Source: Anaeramoeba flamelloides (taxonomy: Eukaryota > Metamonada > Anaeramoebidae). Taken from it: a stretch of 64,000 nucleotides of DNA. The notes under the pieces are model-generated. The model worked only from the letters and a program-made list of their open reading frames with translations. It did not search any database and was not told the origin of the DNA. Within the stretch, counting starts at the first letter, position 1, and each line of letters opens with the position of its first letter. A program made the translations under genes and the position numbers. Below are positions 34,353 through 44,900 of this stretch, piece by piece. The DNA is taken from positions 4,149,501 through 4,213,500 of the forward strand of contig JANTQA010000036.1 in NCBI GenBank assembly GCA_027625915.1, given 5' to 3'.

Positions 34353-34554
34353 CATTCAGTTCCACTTTTAAGGCACAAACCATCAACGAAATTTAAGGCA
34401 CAAAAAAATTCACAAATTATGGCACAAATTTTGTTATTTTTTATTTTACAATTTATTTTACTAGAATCTGAATTTTGTGCCTTAATTTGAGATTTTTATT
34501 GTACCTTAAATTTCGTTGATAGTTTGTGCCTTAAAAGTGGAACTGACTGTATAT
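34353..34554. mobile_element. Small Tc1/mariner-like hairpin element
   Basis: About 200 bases of almost perfect inverted repeat. The left end reads TA then CATTCAGTTCCACTTTTAAG; the right end, read inwards, is TA then CAGTCAGTTCCACTTTTAAG. TA flanks with ends starting CA are the hallmark of Tc1/mariner-mobilised elements. Arms are about 85 bases, containing GGCACAAAC and CGAAATTTAAGG. Too short to code for anything. It is the best kept of a cluster of three. Confidence 0.75.
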
Positions 34555-35226
34555 ATTTGAAAAAAATAAAATTTAAAAAAAAATTGTAGTTCAGCTAATA
34601 GGGACTTATTTGGAGTAATTATACACAAGTTATAATGGAAAATTTTAATTTTTGACAATAAAATTTTATCATTGTAAATAGATGTATTTTAAATAAAATT
34701 ATATAATCCAAATTTTCTTAACATTAATTTAAAGTTTTCAAAGATTTTTTTTTTTTTTGATTTGAATTTTATAAATAAAAAAAAAAAAAAAAAAACATGA
34801 AAAGAAAAATAGTTGAATAAATTCGAAAAAATAATTCCCAATAATAAATATCAAATTTATTTTATGGGAATATATATAATTAAAAATATGAGAATGTACT
34901 ATTTCTTAAGTTAAAATACATAAAATCCCATCCCAACCTTTAACCGAAAAATATTTACGTTTCTTTTTCTTTTCTTTTTTTTTTAAATATTGATTATTGT
35001 GACACTGTAAATCTATGGTTCAATAGTTCGAAAATTGAAATTAGTATTATTATTTGTAAAACTTAAAGAATTATTTATTTTGTTTTTTATTTTGTTATAC
35101 TATTTAATTAGAAATTTAGGGTACAATATACGATACTCTGTTAAATAATAAATGAAAACTCAATTCCAAAACATAATACATAAGGTAAGAGAAGAGAAAA
35201 GAATATATTTTCCGGATTTAATACAT

Positions 35227-35262
<36 letters not shown>

Positions 35263-36211
35263 CACCCTCTAATTAATTATCTTAATTCTGGTAGTAAAAT
35301 TTAAAAATAATTTATGAGACATTTGAAAAAAGAGAGGGCTATATTACAACTCTATTGAAGTTTTCTATTCTAGAAATATGAAAACTTGTTCATAATTAAT
35401 TTATCAAAAAGTTGATATTTTTGATAAAGTGAATATACGACCATCTATTGTAGTGTATAGGTGAGAACATGAATCAAAGTACGCTTTTTTAAAAAAGTCC
35501 ACACTTTTAAAAACTATTATACTATAAAAAGAATTTTAATTCTTATAACATCATAAAAAAAAAAAAGTAGTCACTTTTTGAAAATTACTATATTTTTTTC
35601 ATTTTTTTTAAATTTTTTAAATAGTTGTACTTTATGTTTTCAGGAGAATCAACCAAACTATTGAAAATTCAAATGTTATTACTTTAATTCAATTTTAATA
35701 GTTTTTTTGTATTTCAGATTGTGATAAAAAAAATATAAAAGTTAATTGAAAAGGTAAAAATTGAAAGTTTAACTTTTGTTCCGTATAATTTTCAAGATAA
35801 AAACTAAAATTTACATATTGTTTATTGACAAAAAAAGTATCTACGATTAAATCATTAGCTTATATAGACTTTGTAAATTCCTGCTTCAAAATAAACATCG
35901 TGTTTCTTTTTAATAGAAAGTTTTACAAATTGAAAGCTCGAAGTATCTAACAATATAAAATACTGATAAATTCAAATAAATTTAATAACAATTTTTCGTT
36001 CAATTTCCGATTTTGTAATCTCATTTCTGAACTTTTAAAACAACTAAGTTAAAAATTATTTTGGAAGCACAACCAATTTTACAAAGTTTTTTCAACTTTT
36101 AAATCAATAAAATGCTAGATTCAAAACGTGTGTAAAATAATTTTTAAAATGGATAATATGATGAAAATTTTCAGATATTTATTTAAATTTATCAGTAAGT
36201 AAATAAGATAG
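34555..36211. other. Intergenic with AT and ACAT dinucleotide repeats
   Basis: Holds a poly-A run near 34776-34796 and a mixed ATAC/AT microsatellite at 35221-35262. No gene supported. Confidence 0.45.
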
Positions 36212-36696
36212 TACAGTGATCAAAATAATGTGTGCCCAACTACTATAATCCGTGTTACAAAATATTATCCGTGCTTTTTTTTCTTCTTGTACCAAGGCAC
36301 CATCCAATATACTAAAAAATAGTATACCTGAGCCCAAATCAATTTTTAAAGTAAAGGTCTGGTTATTTTCAGTAAAATTTAAATTATTCATGCAAATAGT
36401 TGAAAATTTTCCATAATATTCTTAATTTTTTTGAAATTTTTTGTTTTTTTTATGATTAAAAATTCTATCATAAAAAATTACTCTATTTTTTGAGATAAAT
36501 TTTGCTATTTGATCCTTTATTTTTAGAATTTCTTTTTAAATAATAGAACTTTAAGAAACCAATACCATTTTTTTTTTAGGGTTTATTATTGGTTTCTTGG
36601 ATTGGTTAATGTATTGGTCAACTATAACAAAAAAACACGCTTTTTATTTTGAAACATGCAATAAATTACTTTGCACGCTTTATTTTGACTACAGTA
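36212..36696. mobile_element. Tc1/mariner-like non-autonomous element, about 485 bases
   Basis: The left end is TACAGTGATCAAAATAATGT; the right end, read inwards, is TACTGTAGTCAAAATAAAGC. The TA duplication and CAGT-like ends are typical of Tc1/mariner. GTGC and CCGTGC blocks recur in both arms. No transposase frame is seen; a 70-residue minus frame at 36179-36391 spans the left end and is not taken as a gene. Confidence 0.6.
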
Positions 36697-36834
36697 ATTT
36701 CTGAAAGTTCTCCTATTAAAAAAAAAGAAGTTCTTAACAAAAATAAAGGATCAAATCTTGGTATTGTTCTCAAACTATTAGCTGGTATTGAAGAAGATTT
36801 GGGTTTTAAAAAAAAAAACAGTAAAACCCCTTAA
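36697..36834 (+). other. Short open segment, possible orphan exon
   Basis: Immediately right of the Tc1-like element the plus strand stays open for about 45 codons and reads SSPIKKKEVLNKNKGSNLG followed by an amphipathic LKLLAGIEEDLGF. It has no ATG of its own. It may be the 3' end of a coding exon interrupted by the element, or chance. It is not part of the PHAF1 gene downstream, whose family start is clear. Confidence 0.2.
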
Positions 36835-37217
36835 AAATTTAAATTCAAAAGAAAAATTCCCCAACAGATAAAGGAGTTTACCTTCAAAATTGATTTTCTT
36901 TTTTAAGTTAACTATTGAGTCCTTTGATTTGATATTCCCTTATTTTGAGAAAAAAAAAGAATATAGCTTGTATTTGTATCAGGGTTATTCTGATCTTGAA
37001 GAGAGTATTTTTTTTTTATTCCGAATTGCCTTTCTATGAATTTAAATTACTTGAGATAACATTTTAGAAAGTTAGGTTTGTAGAATTTCTTGAACCATTA
37101 AAATTCTATTTGGAACGAAACCAAATCGAGATTATTTTCAGCCTTATTTCATTCATTTTTTTTATAATTTTGTTTTCCTCATAAACAGATAATCTATTTT
37201 TGTTGTTGTTGTGGTTA
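36835..37217. promoter_or_regulatory. 5' flank of the PHAF1 gene
   Basis: AT-rich leader region with no open frame, followed by the ATG at 37218. A pyrimidine-rich stretch ending ACAG near 37188 could be a 5' UTR splice acceptor, but no matching donor was identified. Confidence 0.3.
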
Positions 37218-38444
37218 ATGGATTTGAATTTGTATCCACTTGGATCAATAGGCCCACTAAAACTTGGACAGCCAATTCGTAAAGTTATTAACATTCTTCA
37301 AAACAATCATCAGAACTATGGTAAGGTTGATCTTATCACTTCACCAAACAAGCCACTTTCTGATCCCATAATTTTGCAACTCAACGAAGTTGGCTTAACA
37401 CTTACTTTTGATCAATACAACCAAGTGCTTTCTTTAATTGAGTTTTACCCATCTCTTAATTCAGCGCAAATGAAATACAAATCTGAGTCATTGATTGATT
37501 CATCAACATCAAAGTATTCATATAAACAAATTAGGCTTTCAATAAGTGAGGTGTCTTCATACCAATTCTCCGAGTCTAATTCAAACACTAATCAAGAACA
37601 AAAAGAAAAAGAAAATCAAGAAGAAAATCAAGAAGAAGAAGAAGAAACAAAAGAAGAAGAAAGCGAATTTTATGAAGAAAAGATGTTTTATCTCCATTTC
37701 CGAGGCCTAACGTTTGTTTTTCCAATCCCTTTAAAATACCAAACGACAATTAATAATGAAAAAGATATCACAAATGAAATATCTCATCAACTTGAGCCGA
37801 ATAAGATTCTGATTTACAACTGTGAGCAGTTCGGAACTCCCAAGCCAGTTAATTTGCCAAAAACGACTTCTTACATGTCAAAGGTGTGCTATAATTTGGA
37901 ATCAAAAGAAGCGCTCTTGAGCATTCCGAAAAAGAAAATAAACATTTCTCTTGGTTGCTTTACCCAAGAAATATTATCCCTGTTTGGATCCCCAGATAAG
38001 ACATTCAAAAAAAATGTCGCTTTACAAAACGAGAACAACCTTAATACGAATTCAATTACCATAACAGAGCCCTTGTATGATTATTTTTATAATTATTTTG
38101 AATTCGGAATTGATTTCTTATTCCACCATAACGCCCATACTTTACAAAAAATCATTTTGCATTCAAACTATCAGTTTTCCTCCGATTTTAGCTATTATAA
38201 CCGCTGTAATTTCCAGATTTCAATAAATTCAAAATGCACAATTACACCATTTACCAAATTCGATCAAATATTGCACCACTTTAAAGAAAAACCTCACATC
38301 CTTACAATTAAAGGCAGAACAAATAAATTTGAAAACGCGGTTAAATTTTATGAATTTAGGAAATCAGGAATAGCTTTTGAGGTTTATGGTTCTTGCATCG
38401 AAAAAATTATTCTTTTTAATCCTCATTCAAAACTTGAAAAATAA
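37218..38444 (+). CDS. PHAF1 / UPF0183 family protein (phagosome assembly factor 1-like)
   Basis: 408 residues, close to the roughly 420 of animal PHAF1 (C16orf70). This family binds autophagic and phagophore membranes in animals. Family motifs appear in order: MDLNLYPLGS with LGQPIRKVINILQ at the start; PLSDPIILQLNEVGLTLTFD and NQVLSLIEFY in the first domain; YLHFRGLTFVFPI near residue 175; then SLGCFTQEILSLFGSPDKTF, YFYNYFEFGIDFLF, LQKIILHSNY, YYNRCNFQI and a C-terminal FEVYGSCIEKIILFNP. A Glu-Gln-rich insertion near residues 135-165 is species-specific low complexity. The ATG at 37218 is chosen because the reading frame upstream has no ATG and family members start with a similar DLE.. N-terminus. 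No intron is needed. The function in this organism is inferred from the family. Confidence 0.92.
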   Translation: MDLNLYPLGSIGPLKLGQPIRKVINILQNNHQNYGKVDLITSPNKPLSDPIILQLNEVGLTLTFDQYNQVLSLIEFYPSLNSAQMKYKSESLIDSSTSKYSYKQIRLSISEVSSYQFSESNSNTNQEQKEKENQEENQEEEEETKEEESEFYEEKMFYLHFRGLTFVFPIPLKYQTTINNEKDITNEISHQLEPNKILIYNCEQFGTPKPVNLPKTTSYMSKVCYNLESKEALLSIPKKKINISLGCFTQEILSLFGSPDKTFKKNVALQNENNLNTNSITITEPLYDYFYNYFEFGIDFLFHHNAHTLQKIILHSNYQFSSDFSYYNRCNFQISINSKCTITPFTKFDQILHHFKEKPHILTIKGRTNKFENAVKFYEFRKSGIAFEVYGSCIEKIILFNPHSKLEK

Positions 38445-39349
38445 TAATTTTGGAATTTGCTAATTTTTTTTTTTTTTTGAGTCGTTTTAAACAAGTGATG
38501 TAGAAAAGTTTTGAAAACCCTAGAATCTAAATTGTTTAAAATACTCATTTAAGCAGTTTGATAAACATCTTTTTAAACTTTTTATTACCCATTTTTTTAG
38601 TATGCGTCAAAGCTATTTCCCAAAAATAATGGCAATTTTATTTTAAAATATCTTGAGAAAAATTAACTCCTAACATAACTATTTAAATTTCCAAAATCAT
38701 TAATAATCATTTATTGATTCTTAATAATAAATTATTTGTTTGTTAGTATGACATTACTTCAATTTAAAAATATCAAAGTTTATGATCTCAATTTTATATA
38801 ATATTTAAAAGGGTGAAAATTGATGTTTATTATTTACTTTTTGATTGAGAAAACCGTTTTCATATGAGGATTTAATCTCTCGAAATTTCCCAATATAATG
38901 TAAAACATATAAATATATTTTTTCGTTGAAAAAATCGTTTGTATTCTGACTGTATTGATATTTTTTAAAGCATAAAAATTGATAATTATTTTTATTCTTT
39001 TTTAATCAAAAATTATTCTTCAAAAGAGATTTAGTCTTGTGATAATTTTGAATAGAAAGGAAAACTTATAACTATTTTTATTGTTTCAAAAATTCCTTGC
39101 ATCCTGAGCATATTTTTAATTGTTAATTGAATTTTTTGATATGTTTATCTATTCAAAAAGTTATATATATTTTTTTAATTTTTTGGAAGAAACTTTTGAT
39201 GAACATATTTTCAATTGTTACAATATTCAATCGTTTAACCAGATTAAAATTTAACTTGATTTATGATATTATCAATTTATTCAAGGACACATAATTGAAA
39301 AAATTTTATTTAAAATGTAAAAAAAATCACATATTTTTTAAAAAGATCT
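38445..39349. other. 3' flank of PHAF1 and intergenic
   Basis: AT-rich; nothing coding. A T-run directly follows the stop codon. Confidence 0.35.
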
Positions 39350-40187
39350 TATGGGAGTAGCAACGGTAAAGGAAAATTATTTATTTTTTTGTAATTTTAA
39401 AGAGGATCAGAAATTAAAATTTTTTACTTTGGTTGTAACTGGTTGATTTTTATTCTTTAAAGTACTTTTTTCATTAGATTTTTTAAATTTTTTTTCAAAA
39501 GTCTCCAAGAAATTACCACAAAATACTGTTGAGTTGAATTACCCAAAATAGTGTTTTGAATGTTGAGTGACTTATCTTTTATCCTTATCTCAATATTCTA
39601 TTACGGTATTTAATTTTTTCAATTTTTATTTTTTCATCATTTTTAAATTTTATTTTTCAGGGAAACAAAAAATATTCTTATTATTATAAGAAAAATTTTT
39701 TTATCAGTGGCACTTGGGATTAATGGATTTTGTTTAAAAAGAGGAAAAACATTACAATTGGGAAAATCCCAAAGGAAAATAGGAAATGGACCTTAATAGC
39801 TAGAAGGGTTCTAAAAAAGTATAATTCTCACAAAACATATCTGGTTAGGGTTTTAAACACTAGGATTTGGTAGAATTGTAGAAGTGAATCTGATTATATT
39901 CGATTAAAATTTTAAACCTGAAATTAATATAAGTTTTATTCTAAGAATATAAAATTATTTTCTCCCAAAAAAAAAATATTTCGATAAAAAAAATAAAAAT
40001 CGAACCAATTTTATTAATTATTTTCTCTTTTATTTCTAGTTCAACATTACTAAAAAAGAAATATCAGATAAATTTATAAAAATTGTTTTTTGGAGAATCT
40101 ACAATCACATGCCACTAAAATAAAATATTCTTCTCTCATCTCTCTCAAATTTTTAACATGTCTTATGCTGTAGGTACCCCCTTAATA
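39350..40187. repeat. Possible inverted-end element related to 28678-28780
   Basis: The left end TTATGGGAGTAGCAACGG pairs imperfectly with the right end, which read inwards is TTAAGGGGGTACCTACAG. The right 95 bases are the inverse of 28678-28780. The interior is non-coding. The left boundary rests on a match of only about 18 bases. Confidence 0.45.
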
Positions 40188-41412
40188 TACCGATAGCAAT
40201 AATATTTATGCTTTATTCATTCTCTTTACATCTAAATTAATGTAATTAGTATTTATTTTTTCATATTATTCTGTTTTCACATTTTTAAAATATTGGTTTT
40301 GTTTTCAAATTTCCCTTTTTACTTTAAAACTTTAAGTTTTCAATTTTTTGATGAATAACTTTATAACAAATTAAATCTAGCTTTTTTTAATAAAAAAATT
40401 GTTAATTTCATTTCTCACAAAAAAGAGGTTGTAAAAATTGGATAATATTCATTTAGAAATGCCCTTTTTTTTCCCAATTCTAAATTAAATTTTATTTGAG
40501 TTTTTTTTCTTTTGAGCTTTACATTAGTTCGGTAGGAAGAAAAAAAAGGGAGGGGAAAATAAAAAAAAAATTTTTAAGAAAATAAGCTAATGTTTAATTA
40601 ATTAATTTTTAAAGATATTTCAAGTATAATATTTCTTTATTAAAAGAAAAAATAAACAAATTGATTGCTCTCTTTTGATTTTTTTTCTGTAAAAATCATT
40701 TTTTTCAAAAGAAAAAATATGAAAGAGGCACTCTAAGTACCAGAAATAATTTGAAAAGTTACTTTTTTTTTTTATTTAATAATAACATATATATTTTCAA
40801 TAAATTTTTTTTTTCTGGAACTTGTAGGAAAAATTAAATCAAAATAAGATTTTTTCAATTTTTTGGTAATTGGTTGTTAAATTTTATATTTATTTGAAAA
40901 ATTTTCCAATTGATGAGAAAATAGTGAAAAAATTTTGTGTAAAATGGTGGTAAGAAAAACAATGGGTTACAATTACTTCAAAAAAATTTTCTTTTTATTT
41001 TTTTTTTTTTTTCTATTTTTATTTTATTTGAAAGAGAGGAAATTACTGTACACTTTTTTGTACTGGTATCTAAATTTTTGTTTAGATATTTCAATAAAGA
41101 ATGGTAATTTTATTCTGTATCAACTAATCACAAGATTTTTAAAAAGCCTTAGTTTCGAATAATCTCAAAAATAATATTCTTTAATTTTTTGATTATTTGA
41201 TTCATTTATTTCATCAAAAATAAGGATTCTTTTTATATGATGGATAGTTCCAAAAAAATGATCGACATCTTCAATAATTTCATAATTAAATTAATTTTTG
41301 AATATATTTTTATTTTTTTGTTGTTTTTATTGTTATTATAAATATAGAATATGATTGTTTTTTGATTTTTTACCAATTTCTATTTTTGATAAGAATTGTT
41401 TCTTTTTTTTTT
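40188..41412. other. AT-rich intergenic, nothing recognised
   Basis: Homopolymer-rich. A plus-strand frame of 75 residues at 40935-41162 has a poly-Phe core from a T-run and no family resemblance. Confidence 0.4.
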
Positions 41413-41580
41413 TTATCCTTTTAAAAGAAGTCTTTTTGTCAATTCTCCTTTTTGTTTATCCAACCAATAAAAAACTTGACTTTTACTGATTCCAAAATAT
41501 TATTTTTCTTCTCATTTATATTGTTAATTTCCCATTCGTAATCAAGGGATGTAAGAAGATTTTTGATCTCTCTCTTCGTC
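41413..41580 (-). other. Candidate helix-turn-helix remnant
   Basis: Minus-strand sequence with coding character in an otherwise non-coding gap. One frame reads TKREIKNLLTSLDYEWEINN (about 41577 downwards). The next reads FGISKSQVFYWLDKQKGELT (ending at 41413), a good match in style to the recognition helix of transposase or regulator helix-turn-helix domains. The two frames overlap without one continuous reading, so this is probably a broken piece of a DNA-binding domain, or two small exons. No start codon is assigned. Confidence 0.35.
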
Positions 41581-41611
41581 AATAAAAAAAAAAAAAAAAA
41601 AAAAGGGTATA

Positions 41612-41863
41612 CCTTTTAAAGCCCTAACACCAATATAAAAGCAAAAAATTTCCATCTTTTTTTTTATCATTTTTTTCAATCTCCTTTTTCAAAAACTCCA
41701 TAAACAAAAAGTTGCCTGAAATGTAAAAATGATTACTATTTAAACCTAGACAAAAACTTGGTTCAAAACTATAACTTAAAGATATTCCAAAAAAGTTAAT
41801 ATAAAAAAAATGCCAAAAAAATGGCCTTTTTTTGCTTTTATACTGGGACTAGGGCTTTAAAAA
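41612..41863. repeat. Inverted repeat 3' of the LRR-PP2C gene
   Basis: The arms of about 45 bases, 41612-41657 and 41820-41863, both contain AGGGCTTTAAAA and GCTTTTATA in inverse orientation. It lies next to the helix-turn-helix remnant, so both may belong to one decayed DNA transposon. Confidence 0.45.
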
Positions 41864-41980
41864 CAATTAAGTTTGTTTTATATGAAAAAGTAAAAAAAAA
41901 AAAAACATTCATGAAAAAACATAAACAGTAAAAAATAACATTTATTCATATTTTCTATTTCCTTAGAATAGAAAATTAAA

Positions 41981-44900
41981 TTAAATCAAATTATTGTCAA
42001 ATTTCATTTCTTGAATCAATTTATCTTCTCTCCCTTCATCGAATTCAAACCAACCATTTTCTACCAAAATTCCAAAGCAGTTTTGTGTCTTGTTATTAAT
42101 ATCTATTGTGGAGTTGTTATCAAGAAAATTAAATTGGTTTTTAAAACCATCTTGAATGCTATTTTTTTTCAAATTTAAATCAATTTTTCCAGAGTTTTTA
42201 CGATCATTCGTTTTCTTTGTATTCAAAGGACTAAAATTATTGAGGTGGTTTATTGTTAAAACATTATTATTATATTTATTTTTATTATTATTATTATTAT
42301 TATAACAATGGTTATCCTTCTTCTTATTATTATGATCTAAAGGCCTTTTTTTGGATTGGAAATGTAATTTTTTTCTCTTTAAATGGGATTGCTCTTTCCA
42401 ATATTTTGCTATTTTTTTTGTATGGATTAACGGTTGAATATTAATTACAATTACAGAAATATTATCGGAGCTATCAGATATTTCTGCCTTGTTTTGGATT
42501 CTTTTTGCAGCTTTGTATGGATCTTTACATTTTAAGGTGATATCAACAACTTGTTGATCAGTTAAAACATCCCAAACACCATCACAAGCCAAAATAATAA
42601 ATTGATCGTCCAATGATAATTTTACGGAATTAAAATGGGGTGTACATGATAAATATTTTCGAAATTTATAGTCACCGAATGCTCTAGAAATCGCTAAGCC
42701 ATTATTTATTCTAAATTCTTCAGATACTATACCACCTTGAGACTCTATTCGTCTTTTTTCTTCTGGTACGTTTGGCTTGTGATCACGTGTTAATCTAATT
42801 GCCTTACCACCCCTGCAAAGCACTGCCCGAGAATCACCAATATTCGCACAATAGAGGCGATCGTTTCTAATTAAGGTGACAACTGCAGTTGTGCCACTTG
42901 GTTCCTTTTTTTGTATTAATTCTTGGTTTAGTTCTAAAAAGATCGAATTAAATATTCTTGAAATATCTTTTGTTTTGATTTTATTTATTTTTAAGAAATT
43001 CTCATTCCCACCCCGTTTTTGTATTTTGCTATTTATTTTCTTAGTGTTTAAAATGCTTTTAATTTTATTTCCCTTTAAGCTTGAATTACTATTAGTTTTC
43101 TTAAACAAAAATTCCTTTTCTGCAATTTTTGGTTCAATTGAAGTAATCTGAGGGATATTATACAGTTTTTCCTTTAATTCAAAGAGTTTTGTTTTGGTGT
43201 TTAAATCATTAACTTTTTTATTTAAATTGTTGATATCGCTTTGTTTCTTTTTTTGAATAGATTTTTCCAAATTGATATTATTTGAGTATTTCTGATTACC
43301 ATGATCAACTTTATTATTATTGTTATCGCTGCCATTATCACTATCGTTATCACTATCGATATCATCATCATTTTTTTTACCATTTTGTAAACTAAATTCC
43401 TTTAATTTTTTTAATAATATATTTGAAAAATTATTTGCAATAAAATTTACACAGCTTCTTCCACCTATTATGATAGACAAATATTAAATTATTGAATTTG
43501 TTTTTTTCATTTCAAAAATAAATCAAAAGGAAAATTAATTAACTATTTTTTTTTTTTTTTTTTTTTTTTTGAATGGGGTTAGTGTAATAAAAAAAACTTC
43601 AAGTGAAATTAAAAGATTAAAGTAAAAAGTTCAATCCACCCCAATTCTTTGAAATTGTCAAAAACATATCTACTTCACTTGTAAATTTTTAGATTTAAAC
43701 TTTTTGAAGATAATATTTAAATTTATTAAATTTAGCCAATATATAGATATATCAACTCCTTTTTTGATGTGCGTTTAATTTTTTTTTAAAAAATTGATTA
43801 TTTCACAGTCAATTATAAAAAACAATTGAGATTTCAATTTTTTTTTTTAATGGGTATAATGTTGTAGATGATTTATCAATTTTCTAATAAAAACTTGGGG
43901 TATAGAAAAACTAACTAGGATTTTTTTTTATTTGAGAAATTTTCTTTTTATTTCTTAAGGGATTAGTATCTACCACCAACAAGTCGAAAAATAAAGTATA
44001 TTATTATTGAATGTAAACAGCATTAGTGCTCAAGTGATCAAATATCTCTAAAAAATCTATTAGTATAAAATAGCACCAAAAGTTGATCTCATCAATTAAA
44101 AATGATCCTTGTATTATACAGATAGTGTGTAATTCTGTTAAAACTTGGAGAAAAACAGGAAAATTTCGCGTTTTTCCATTTAACAGGGGGGTTTTGTTTT
44201 AAAATCTCCTGGAAAAGGTTTTCTTTATCTAGTTTGAACACACCAAAAAAACTCCAAGTAGGTTATCCGTTTAAAACTCTTGAAAAATATAAACTCTTTA
44301 AACACCGGGAAAAAGAATTAAATAGTTTAAAACAAATTCTCTTATTTAGGAAGAAAAGTGGTCAAATTTTCACTTTTTTACCAATTCCAAATTAGATCAG
44401 TTCACCTAATTTTTTTTTACATTCAGGTTCCACCAATTAATATGATTAAAACTTAACAATTGAAATTTAATAGAATAATTTTCTTTAAATCCATATAGAA
44501 CAATTTAACAGTTTAAACTCATGACTCAATTTGTTCTGAAATAATCTGAATTTAGAATTCTTATTGGGTATTTATGAAATACAAACAGTAAAAATAGAAA
44601 ATTTATTACTAATTTACCGTTTTTAAAAAAATTATAACTTTTTACAACAAAATTTCTTTTTTATAAGTATTTTTCCAATGGTATCCATTTTATTATTTAA
44701 ACACCTTATTGGAAAAGTTAAATAATTTTGTTTCTCACAATAACAGTTTTTTTTTGATCACAAAACGAGAGTATTTAAAATTAAAAAAATATTCCCTTTA
44801 ACAAAATTAAATTTTTAAAATGATTTTAAATAATAAAAATATGATTTACGAATATTTTAGATATATTAAAAAAAAATTCCGTTGAACCAAGTAACGAAAT

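Noticed and set aside
37200-37217. Upstream start of PHAF1 at 37200
   Set aside because: The codon is TTG and the six extra residues do not match the family start; ATG at 37218 does.
43465-43480. Start of the phosphatase at 43480
   Set aside because: The first codon would be TTG within the intron; the acceptor at 43465 gives the correct in-phase DGHGG motif.
44100-44400. Short plus-strand open stretch with protein-like residues
   Set aside because: About 50 codons with no start, inside the phosphatase intron, and no family resemblance.
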